Positions 55,281-63,623 of a stretch of DNA of 64,000 nucleotides are shown here, piece by piece. Under the pieces are notes generated by a model. That model did no database searches, had not been told where the DNA came from, and was given only the letters and a program-made list of their open reading frames with translations. The translations under genes were made by a program, and so were the position numbers. How positions within the stretch are numbered: the first letter of the stretch is position 1; each line of letters begins with the position of its first letter. The stretch covers positions 1-64,000 of the forward strand of contig JAQVWY010000005.1 of NCBI GenBank assembly GCA_028709465.1, read 5' to 3'. This DNA is from Tissierellia bacterium. GTDB taxonomy: Bacteria > Bacillota > Clostridia > Tissierellales > Sedimentibacteraceae.

Positions 55281-55991
55281 TTAATTTGATACTAGAACAG
55301 CAACGAACATTCCTGCTACCATAGATATTCCAAGATTATACTCTTTTAGTTTTGGCATTTTGTTCGATAATTTAGTAAGAAAAATCATAACTACTGCAGC
55401 TACCAATGCTGCAATAAATTTGTCCATACCAGACTTTGAATTGCTTATTACCAGATATGAAGATGTACCTAATACGGCCGCTCCACATATTTTTCCCATC
55501 ATATCTGCATTTCCACCTGCTATTTTATCCTGTAAATTGCTCATTTTATGTGTGAACAAACCACAAAATAACAACCAACCACAACCATTTAAAGCCATTG
55601 TCCATACTGAAGATGCAAAAGCAGTCGCATCATATTGTGCAGATCCAAATTCAATTTCCATTGCTTTAGCACCAATAGTAGATGCTGTTAATTCAGTAGG
55701 AGCAGCTCCAATCATAGACAATCTCATCCAAGTTATTGGAGCTCCAATAACGGCCATCATACCTAACATAACTACAAATACAGACAATGCAGGACCGATA
55801 GATGAAACAGCTCCCGTCTTAATCGCCTTAAAGCACTGTTCCTTTGTAAGCGAGGTTGCTTTAGTAGCTTGAAATGCATATTTAGAAAATATATAAGCTT
55901 GAATACCCACCACTGAAATAACTGGTAGTGCTGTCATCCAAAGTATAGGATCGTTTGCAATATCTAAATATTCTTTCATAATTTCCTCCAT
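55281..55991 (-). CDS. DUF5058-like multi-TM membrane protein, candidate transporter subunit 1
   Basis: 236 aa; WMTALPVISVVGIQAYIFSKYAF, GPALSVFVVMLGMMAVIGAPITWMRLSMIGAAPTELTAS; family name from memory. Confidence 0.65.
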   Translation of the reverse strand: MEEIMKEYLDIANDPILWMTALPVISVVGIQAYIFSKYAFQATKATSLTKEQCFKAIKTGAVSSIGPALSVFVVMLGMMAVIGAPITWMRLSMIGAAPTELTASTIGAKAMEIEFGSAQYDATAFASSVWTMALNGCGWLLFCGLFTHKMSNLQDKIAGGNADMMGKICGAAVLGTSSYLVISNSKSGMDKFIAALVAAVVMIFLTKLSNKMPKLKEYNLGISMVAGMFVAVLVSN

Positions 55992-56079
55992 TCATAATAA
56001 GATTGGTAAAAAAAAGGCATCCTCAATAATTTATATAAAAAGATGCCCCTCTCCTTGTAAAACTAATCAATCATATATA

Positions 56080-56793
56080 TTATCTTTTATATACGCTACT
56101 ATCAATTCCTTCTAAATATTTAACTACATTTTCCAATGGTTCAACATCAGCAAATTTTGCATCCATATCAAACAAGTTCCATTCAATAACTCCAGGTACC
56201 CTATCGCCTATTGTTCCTATTGGCACTATAGTTTTAAATCCATGTCCGGTTGAATCCATTACAGTATGTCTAACACATGCACAAGCAGTAGCTCCCATTA
56301 CTATTACAGTATCTACCCCTAATTTATAAAGTGTTTGAGCCAAATGTGTTCCAAAGAAGTTACTAGCGTATTTTTTATGAATAACTGGTTCTTCAGGTTG
56401 TGGATTTAATTTAGGATCGATATCCATCCATTCAGAGTTGATATCTAATGTATGCATAGGAATCTTTTCATCCCATCTAGGTAAATCCCATTGTTCTTTT
56501 CCTACGTAGCCAGTTGTTGTATGGAATATAGGAACTCCTGATTTTCTAGCTGCTTCCAATACTTTAAGTGCATTAGCGCAAATTTCGTTATTATTTTCAC
56601 AAGTAAACGGATGCCCGTCTGACATCCAAGCTTTAGCCATATCTACTGTTGTAATAGCTGGAGCCTTGCCATAGCCCATTCTTCTTTGGAATCCTCTTTC
56701 CTTGTAGATCTTGCTTGCTTCTGCAAAAGCTTCCTGCAATAATTTTTGATCAAATTGATATTTTCCACCTTTGTCCTTAAAAAGTTCTGACAT
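56080..56793 (-). CDS. N-carbamoylsarcosine amidohydrolase-like isochorismatase-fold hydrolase
   Basis: Cys-hydrolase triad candidates: D in TTVDMAKAW, K in HKKYASNFFGT, C in MGATACACVRHTVMDSTGHGF. Confidence 0.82.
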   Translation of the reverse strand: MSELFKDKGGKYQFDQKLLQEAFAEASKIYKERGFQRRMGYGKAPAITTVDMAKAWMSDGHPFTCENNNEICANALKVLEAARKSGVPIFHTTTGYVGKEQWDLPRWDEKIPMHTLDINSEWMDIDPKLNPQPEEPVIHKKYASNFFGTHLAQTLYKLGVDTVIVMGATACACVRHTVMDSTGHGFKTIVPIGTIGDRVPGVIEWNLFDMDAKFADVEPLENVVKYLEGIDSSVYKR

Positions 56794-56837
56794 CGTTGAA
56801 TCCTCCTAATTATTTTTATTGTTGTACCATTATATAT

Positions 56838-56854
56838 AGCAACAACCATGCCAA
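56838..56854 (-). promoter_or_regulatory. Sigma-54 promoter upstream of the amidase gene
   Basis: Minus strand TTGGCATGGTTGTTGCT: GG-N10-GC, -24 TTGGCAT, -12 TTGCT. Confidence 0.85.
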
Positions 56855-56908
56855 CTTGAAAAATGTGTAAATTAGGCATTTTTTAATTGTTAATCTATAA
56901 ATTAACTA

Positions 56909-57010
56909 TCGCAATTTTGCAACTGGGTCGTATATTTATCTGTGTATCACTGTACTTCACTGCGTTCTGCAGCTTTGCAATCGTTTTTATAACAGTCGCA
57001 AAATTGCAAC
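56909..57010. promoter_or_regulatory. Putative activator (UAS) sites for sigma-54 promoter
   Basis: TCGCAATTTTGCAAC (56909-56923) and GTCGCAAAATTGCAAC (56995-57010): inverted copies of GCAA-N2-TTGC palindromes, upstream of -24/-12. Confidence 0.65.
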
Positions 57011-57031
57011 GGTACCAAAACATAACCAAGA

Positions 57032-58459
57032 TTATTCTAAATTTGTTTCTATTTTTAATTTTTTTATCTTTCTAAACAAAGTTGAAGGGTGTACATCCAA
57101 TGTTTCAGCAGTATCTTTCACGGAACTGTGCTTGCTTAATGCAACCGTAATAATATTTTTCTCATACATATCTAAAATATATTTAAGCCTTGGAATGGAA
57201 TTATGCAATTCCAAGTTGCTGTTTTTCATTATGTGCTCAGTCAAAACCCAGGAAGGCAGCGACTCAATAGTTATTAAATCATTAATATTTACAATGAAAA
57301 GATATTCCACTAAATTTTCAAGTTCCCTTACATTGCCCGGCCATGAATAGTTTAGCAGCGCATCTTCGACTTCTGAGGTAACCCTTACATTTTTTTTGTA
57401 CTTTTTATTTAATTTCTTCATATAGTATGCTGCAATTTCCAGAATATCCTCTTGTCGCTCTCTCAAAGGTGGAATGTTTATTGGAACGACGTTCAATCTG
57501 TAAAAAAGGTCTTCTCTGAATTTTCCCTCTAAAACATCATTTTTAAGTTCTCTGTTTGTAGCTGCCAAAAGCCTGAAGTCCACGGGTATAGAAGTTTTAT
57601 CCCCCAACCTTTGAACTTCTCTCTCCTGTATAACCCTTAGAAGCTTTGGCTGCACATGCAGAGGAAGCTCTCCTATTTCATCCAGCAATATTGTTCCATT
57701 GTCGGCTAACTCAAACAATCCGGGCTTGCCATGCCTAGATGCTCCGGTAAAAGCACCCTCCACATATCCGAACAGTTCAGATTCAAACAAATCCTTAGGA
57801 ATTGCTGAACAGTTTACCTTAATGAAAGGTCCGTCCTTTCTTTCGCTTTCATTGTGAATATATTTTGCCAATACTTCTTTACCAGTTCCCGATTCTCCGC
57901 TTATGAGTACCGTAGTGTTGAAAGGCGCAACTTTAGATGCAAATTCCAATGTTTCATCCATTTTTTTGCTTTTAAAAATCAGACCGTCAGTGTTTATCTG
58001 ATCTTTTCGAAGTTGTGTCAATTCGTTCGAATATTTTTGCGTGAGCATTTTAGCATTCTCTAACTCTTTTTTTATATTGATGAGTTCCGTAATGTTTCTT
58101 GTGTTGCATATTACTCCTACAAAATTTCCGTTCTTTAAATATATAGGGGTTGCAGTGGTCAATGCAGACCTTCCCGTATAATATTTATGAATTACGGATA
58201 TGGGCTTTTTGTTTTCTATTACATTCAAAGAAAGCGAAGTATTAAATTTTTTTTCTTCCAATAAAATTTTTAAATTTTTGCCAATAATTTCATCTTTCTT
58301 TATACCCGTAGTATCTTCATAAGCTTTGTTGACGAACAAAACATTTCCTTTTTCATCAGAAATCAAAATTCCATCAGACGAGCACTCCAACGCTTCATGA
58401 AATCTATCACCGTAATCAATCTCTTTAGGTAGATTATTATCTATTTGATATTTCATCAA
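57032..58459 (-). CDS. PAS-domain sigma-54-dependent transcriptional activator
   Basis: PAS; GESGTGKEVLAKYIH, GYVEGAFTGASRHG, LDEIGELPLHVQPKLLRV; C-terminal HTH VKDTAETLDVHPSTLFRKIKKL. Confidence 0.95.
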   Translation of the reverse strand: MMKYQIDNNLPKEIDYGDRFHEALECSSDGILISDEKGNVLFVNKAYEDTTGIKKDEIIGKNLKILLEEKKFNTSLSLNVIENKKPISVIHKYYTGRSALTTATPIYLKNGNFVGVICNTRNITELINIKKELENAKMLTQKYSNELTQLRKDQINTDGLIFKSKKMDETLEFASKVAPFNTTVLISGESGTGKEVLAKYIHNESERKDGPFIKVNCSAIPKDLFESELFGYVEGAFTGASRHGKPGLFELADNGTILLDEIGELPLHVQPKLLRVIQEREVQRLGDKTSIPVDFRLLAATNRELKNDVLEGKFREDLFYRLNVVPINIPPLRERQEDILEIAAYYMKKLNKKYKKNVRVTSEVEDALLNYSWPGNVRELENLVEYLFIVNINDLITIESLPSWVLTEHIMKNSNLELHNSIPRLKYILDMYEKNIITVALSKHSSVKDTAETLDVHPSTLFRKIKKLKIETNLE

Positions 58460-58580
58460 CTATTCCTCCTTTTCCATAAAATTTCATTTATAGCTATTCT
58501 TGCTTGTAAAATTAAAATGAATGTATTCTTCATATTTTAACACAAATATTATAAAAATAAAATATTTTTATAAATCTCAA

Positions 58581-58619
58581 AAAATCGATTAATGCTTTTA
58601 TGTCATTAATCGATTTTTG
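58581..58619. terminator. Terminator downstream of the component B selenoprotein gene
   Basis: Perfect 15-bp stem AAAAATCGATTAATG/CATTAATCGATTTTT. Confidence 0.85.
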
Positions 58620-58646
58620 GAAATTAAAATTTATTATTAATATCTG

Positions 58647-59957
58647 CTAATTTTCAAATACGGTCTGATCAGTAACTTCTGTCTGTAATGCTTTAAGTGC
58701 TCTTTCAACTAAACTTCTTCTAATTTTCTTGCTCTTTTCTTCTCCAAGGTTAGGATCTCCCAATGGATACGGTATACCTACTGCAGGTATTATTCTGTTA
58801 GCACCAATTGTTAAGGATATTGGTACTACTGTACACATGTGAACAACTGGAATTCCAGCTCTTTCTATTTCTTTTACCATCGTTGCACCGCAACGAGTAC
58901 AAGTGCCTCAGGTTGATGTAAGAATAACTGCTCCAACTCCATCTTCAACTAACTTCTTGCTAAACTCTTCTCCAAAAGCTTTAGCGTTTCCAACTGATGT
59001 TCCTGTTCCTGTTGTTGTTACGAAGTAATTAGCTAATTCTCCTATTACTCCTTCCTTCTCCATTTCACGAAGTACGTCTAAAGGAACAACAAGGTTAGGA
59101 TTTTCTAATACATATGCTCTGTCATACCCTCCGTGAACAGTCATAAATTTATCCTTATTTAAGCTATCTAATCCTGTTATATCATATATGCCATATTTTG
59201 TAGCACTTGATGATTCAATTCTATCAGGATTTCCTTGAGGTACGATGCCTCCTGATGTTACAACAGCTAATTTGATTTTAGATAAATCTTTTATTGCTGG
59301 ATTTGGAGGAACTCTATCAAATACAGGCATTGGATATTCTGTAGTATATGGTCTTCCTGCAACCTTATCTAATAAAAGATCTACTGCTCTTTCAGAGCCT
59401 CTTCTTTCATTAAAATAGTTTACACGAATTCCTCTTTCAATATATCCTTCTTCTGCTGGAGATAATATTTCTTCTTTGTTAATCATCTTTTTAGCAAGCT
59501 TACATACTTTTGGCATTGCTTTTCTCATATCAGCAGCTGAAATTTTAGTTTCTATAATATATAAATCTTTTTTGAACATATCAACACCAGGATTTTCTGG
59601 ATACATTCCAGTTATAACAGGTATTTGAAGTTCATCTTCTACAGCCTTTGCTATAGTTCCACATGCTACCCCATATCTCCCAGCATTAAATGCAGGACCT
59701 GCTACAAACAAATCTGGTTTATAAGGTTTAATCATATTTAATATTGTTTTTTTTGCCTCTTCTATATGGCCACCAAAATATGTGTCTCCACATATTACAG
59801 TTGCCACGACTTCATAATTATCTCCAAGTCCTGACTGAAGAGCAAGACCAGGACCAACTATACCTTCTCTTACTTCTGGCTCTATATCAGCTTTTTCTTC
59901 TCCGCCTATATTTGCAAAGAATTGATTGATATAGTGAACCACTCTTATTTTATCCAT
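58647..59957 (-). CDS. Selenocysteine-containing component B subunit of a glycine/sarcosine/betaine reductase (probable sarcosine type, GrdF); UGA Sec codon at 58908-58910
   Basis: Two track ORFs are one frame: ...GVGAVILTST-U-GTCTRCGATMVKEIERAGIPVVHMCTVVPISLTIGANRI...; 436 aa. Confidence 0.95.
58880..58910 (-). promoter_or_regulatory. Bacterial SECIS element
   Basis: After UGA: GGCACTTGTAC-TCGTTGC-GGT-GCAACGA, a perfect 7-bp stem (58880-58896) starting about 12 nt after UGA. Confidence 0.8.
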
Positions 59958-59977
59958 ATTAGGTAACCCTCCTTTAA

Positions 59978-61264
59978 TTAATATCCTTTAGCCGAAAGCT
60001 TGTTATATCCATTTGCAATTGTAGAAGCTATAATTATTTGAAGTTCTGCTTCGATACTTCCATCAGGCTTTAAGCTTCCTTCATAACCACCTATCATTGT
60101 TTCAATAAAATCTAATGTACCAATAACTTTTTCCATTGGTGGAAAATTGATTATTACATTTCCATTTCCACAAGATACAAGTGCATCTCCTTCTTCAGTG
60201 GCATCTGCTAATGATTGAGATTTTCCATCTCTTCCTGGGAATTCATCTGTAATCAATACTACTTTTATACCTTTTTGACTAACTTTTCTGCAGTTCATCA
60301 TAAGGTCTGTATCAGGGTTACCATATCCTTCTTCAGTGATAATAACACCATCTAACCCTAAAAATTCACAAAGTTTAGCAGTCATATCTGAAGATCTTTC
60401 TTTATCTGCAAGAAATACATTTTCATTGGTTAAAACAACTCCTATGAAGTTTAAATCCACTCCATGTCTTTTATATAAATCTTCTATAACTGGATTATTT
60501 AAGTGGTGGAATGTTGTAACTTTATCACAAGGAGCAACGCAATTACCGCTTATAATAGCTCCATCCATGATTTCTGTTGGATACATAAATGTTGGAACCA
60601 TTACCTTGGCATCTACTCCATAATAATATGTGTCATGCAATAATCCTTGAGACTGCAACATATGAATATAACCAATTTTGGGCAAGTCAGGATATTGTTT
60701 TACTTGTTCTTGTAAAGGTTTAGTTTCATAAGTAACTATTTCATCAGGTTCTACATTTCTTCCAGCTTCACCAATATATGCAGCAACTCTTAATCCAACC
60801 ATTCTTCCTGCTGCTTCATAATCATGGGTTTCTAATCCTTCAACTGGCTCAATAACTATACAAACATTGTTTGTTTCTGAAAATGGTGTATATTTCGCTG
60901 CAGGTCCTGACATATCTATTACACCTTCCTGAAAACCTACTATTCTACCACAAGTAATTACAGTAGCTCCAACTAAAGCATGCGTTCTTCCGCTTCCTAC
61001 TTCTTTAACTTTGTTAATTGTTCCTGGGAATATTGCACCACTACCTGAAACTTTAACTCTTGGTTCTATAACATCCTTTACAGGTGCAATACGAACTGAC
61101 TCTCCAGGTCTTGCTAATTCTACATTGGCAGATAAAATTCTATCATCTTCAAGGACAAGCTTTATTATTTCATCTTTATTAACATAAAGCGTTCCTTTAA
61201 CAACTTCAGTTTTATCACCGAATTGGACATCACTAATTTTAATTTTTCCTAGTTCTAATTTCAA
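59978..61264 (-). CDS. Component B proprotein of glycine/sarcosine/betaine reductase (GrdE/GrdG/GrdI family, probable GrdG), autoprocessed at Asn-Cys
   Basis: TTG start after aaaggagg; 428 aa LKLELGKIKISDVQFGDKT...; processing site AIISGNCVAPCDKVTTFHH. Confidence 0.93.
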   Translation of the reverse strand: MKLELGKIKISDVQFGDKTEVVKGTLYVNKDEIIKLVLEDDRILSANVELARPGESVRIAPVKDVIEPRVKVSGSGAIFPGTINKVKEVGSGRTHALVGATVITCGRIVGFQEGVIDMSGPAAKYTPFSETNNVCIVIEPVEGLETHDYEAAGRMVGLRVAAYIGEAGRNVEPDEIVTYETKPLQEQVKQYPDLPKIGYIHMLQSQGLLHDTYYYGVDAKVMVPTFMYPTEIMDGAIISGNCVAPCDKVTTFHHLNNPVIEDLYKRHGVDLNFIGVVLTNENVFLADKERSSDMTAKLCEFLGLDGVIITEEGYGNPDTDLMMNCRKVSQKGIKVVLITDEFPGRDGKSQSLADATEEGDALVSCGNGNVIINFPPMEKVIGTLDFIETMIGGYEGSLKPDGSIEAELQIIIASTIANGYNKLSAKGY

Positions 61265-61332
61265 AATTACTACCTCCTTTTCTATTTCAATCCTATCAAT
61301 GTATTCAATTTTATAACAAAAACAATATCTTA

Positions 61333-61407
61333 TTGTCATTTCGAGAGCGTAACCTAAAGAATCTCATAATTTTAACACTAGAAATCCTTCGCTATGGGAT
61401 GGCAATA
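61333..61407. repeat. Family B-related repeat
   Basis: attgtcatttcgagagcg...agaatctc...aatccttcgctatgggatggcaat. Confidence 0.5.
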
Positions 61408-61452
61408 ATAGGATTTGCCAATAGTATGAATTCATAAACAGGATTATACACT

Positions 61453-61845
61453 TTAATAAATATTAAACATTGGGTTAACTATTACATTCTCTATTAATGA
61501 TAGATCTACTGTTTTAAAATCATTTAATATTTTCTCATTCCATTTTGGCGTAGACTTGTGCTTTAAAAATTTATTAGCCGCATCCAAACTATTTTCAATT
61601 AAAATTACGCTGCTATAATCTGTTTTTTCAGAGGTTTTGCCAATAATTACAGATTTATATGGTGTTTGATTTGGTTTTAAGCTTCCTGCCATAGGATGAG
61701 TAATTAATTTGCAGCCATTATGAATGTAATCTCTTGTTTCATTTAATACATCTGTATAGCTTCCTTTTTCTAAAAATACTATTTTGTATTTTCCCTTATA
61801 CTTTTTATAAACCTTGTCATTATTAGTAATAATAAACTTTTCCAA
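61453..61845 (-). CDS. grdX: GrdX-like protein
   Basis: TTG start after aaaggagg; LEKFIITNNDKVYKKYKGKYKIVFLEKGSYTDVLNETRDYIHNGCKLITHPMAGSLKPNQTPYKSVII; position first in grd cluster. Confidence 0.88.
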   Translation of the reverse strand: MEKFIITNNDKVYKKYKGKYKIVFLEKGSYTDVLNETRDYIHNGCKLITHPMAGSLKPNQTPYKSVIIGKTSEKTDYSSVILIENSLDAANKFLKHKSTPKWNEKILNDFKTVDLSLIENVIVNPMFNIY

Positions 61846-61889
61846 TGCTGTTCCTCCTTTATGCAAATTAATACCTCTATAGTTTGTTA

Positions 61890-61906
61890 AGCAATTTACA
61901 TACCAA
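61890..61906 (-). promoter_or_regulatory. Sigma-54 promoter upstream of grdX
   Basis: Minus strand TTGGTATGTAAATTGCT: GG-N10-GC. Confidence 0.7.
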
Positions 61907-61915
61907 TAATTAGTG

Positions 61916-62003
61916 TTAGTATAAATTTTATTATCGTATTAAAATTTCAATATAAAAATAATTTATACTAATATTATAAAGCTTCGATATTAAAATTTAA
62001 TAT
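61916..62003. promoter_or_regulatory. Palindrome/direct-repeat array between divergent grdX and sigma-54 activator (putative UAS)
   Basis: 12-bp IR TTAGTATAAATT (61916-61927)/AATTTATACTAA (61960-61971); CGTATTAAAATTTCAATATAA (61935-61955) repeated as CGATATTAAAATTTAATATAA (61985-62005). Confidence 0.55.
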
Positions 62004-62083
62004 AATTAATACTGAAATATAATTCTTGACCCTGCATCATTTTTCATTATATAATATTTATTATAAAACAATAAACTTTAGGA

Positions 62084-63442
62084 GTGGTTATTATTAGTGA
62101 TATAAAAATTTTAATTGTAAATAATGATAAGCAATATATTGATACGCTTTTAGCAGCTTTATCTAATATCTCAAAAAATGTTATAGTAAGTCACAACTTC
62201 AAAAAAGCAATTGTTGAACTATTAGATGAATCTTATGATTTTGTTATAACAGATAGTAACTTATTTAATCAAAACTATACTATGAAAAATTTTATAGAAT
62301 CTTACCCTAACACAAAATTAATCATAGTTGCATCTACTCCATCATACAGCGATGGAAGTGTATCATTACAAAATGGAGCAAGTTTATATATTGATTTAAA
62401 AGAAGAAATAAATTCATTATCTTATAAGCTTATGACTATTCTCAATGAAAAAATTAATATAGCAAATGAAAAAGAAAATTTACTTAAAGAATATTTGCTT
62501 GAAAGCAATAATGAAAGCTACAATAAAATGCTTAATCATTGTGAAAAAGTAGCAAAAACTAATGTAAATATTTTATTAACTGGCGAATCTGGAACTGGAA
62601 AAGAAGTTGCAGCTAAATATATTCATTTATGCAGCAAACGAGGAAATAATAGCTTTGTACCTGTAAACTGCAGCTCTTATACAGAAACATTATTGGAATC
62701 AGAACTATTTGGTTACGAGCAGGGTTCTTTTACTGGAGCCGTTAAAGCTAGACAAGGACGATTTGAAACTGCAAACAATGGTTCATTATTTTTAGATGAA
62801 GTTGGAGATATCGATTTACGTACACAAGTTAAGCTTCTTCGGGTATTGGAAACAAAAAAAGTTTCACGTCTTGGAAGCAATATTGAAAGATTAATAGATT
62901 TCAGACTTATATCTGCCACGAATAAGGATTTAATCAGGGAAATAATGCAAAATAATTTTAGAGAGGACTTTTTCTATAGAATTAGTTCTATAACGATTCG
63001 AGTACCCTCTATAAAGGAGCGAAAGGAAGATTTAGACAGGCTTATTGAATATTTCCTTAAAAAATCGCAAGAAGAAAATAATATAAAAATAATAGGTATT
63101 GATGATGAGCCTAAAAATTTTTTATATTCTTATGGGTATCCAGGTAATATTAGAGAACTAAAAAGCATCATTGATAGAATGGTTGTTTTATCTGTTAACG
63201 GAAAAATTACAAAGGACGGAATTCCTATTTTATATAAAATTAAAAACGATAGTAATTCTAATGAAATAACTAATTACGATAAAATTATAACTTTTAAAGA
63301 ATTTAAAATGAAAACTGAAGCAAATTATATAACATGGGTATTAGAAAAAACAGGAGGAAATGTCGCTGAGGCTGCAAGACATTTAGACATCAGTTCAAGA
63401 CAATTGTTTAATAAAATTAAAGAATATGATATAAAAAAATAG
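62084..63442 (+). CDS. NtrC-family sigma-54-dependent regulator with degenerate-looking receiver domain
   Basis: N-term KILIVNNDKQYIDTLLAAL...YDFVITDSNLF; GESGTGKEVAAKYIH, GYEQGSFTGAVKARQGRFE; HTH VAEAARHLDISSRQLFNKIKEY. Confidence 0.93.
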   Translation: MVIISDIKILIVNNDKQYIDTLLAALSNISKNVIVSHNFKKAIVELLDESYDFVITDSNLFNQNYTMKNFIESYPNTKLIIVASTPSYSDGSVSLQNGASLYIDLKEEINSLSYKLMTILNEKINIANEKENLLKEYLLESNNESYNKMLNHCEKVAKTNVNILLTGESGTGKEVAAKYIHLCSKRGNNSFVPVNCSSYTETLLESELFGYEQGSFTGAVKARQGRFETANNGSLFLDEVGDIDLRTQVKLLRVLETKKVSRLGSNIERLIDFRLISATNKDLIREIMQNNFREDFFYRISSITIRVPSIKERKEDLDRLIEYFLKKSQEENNIKIIGIDDEPKNFLYSYGYPGNIRELKSIIDRMVVLSVNGKITKDGIPILYKIKNDSNSNEITNYDKIITFKEFKMKTEANYITWVLEKTGGNVAEAARHLDISSRQLFNKIKEYDIKK

Positions 63443-63480
63443 AACAATTAGCTTTGCATATCTTATCATTCTATAAATGC

Positions 63481-63527
63481 AAAAAAATAAGAACTCTAAA
63501 ATTTATATTTTGAGTTCTTATTTTTTT
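63481..63527. terminator. Rho-independent terminator
   Basis: AAAAAAATAAGAACTC/GAGTTCTTATTTTTTT. Confidence 0.8.
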
Positions 63528-63623
63528 ATAGTAATATAAACTACCTTATTGTTAACAAGAATCTAAAAAAAGTGCTATATTTGCTCATATTCTATTCACA
63601 TATAAACATGAAATTCTATTTAC

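Noticed and set aside
58908-58910. TGA in component B gene as nonsense mutation/frameshift
   Set aside because: Conserved Sec context (TST-U-GTCTRCG) and a SECIS-like hairpin immediately after it; the frame continues with family-typical sequence.
58647-61264. Confident naming as grdF/grdG
   Set aside because: Glycine, sarcosine and betaine component B proteins are too similar to separate by eye; the sarcosine assignment rests on the neighbouring amidase, so gene symbols were left blank.
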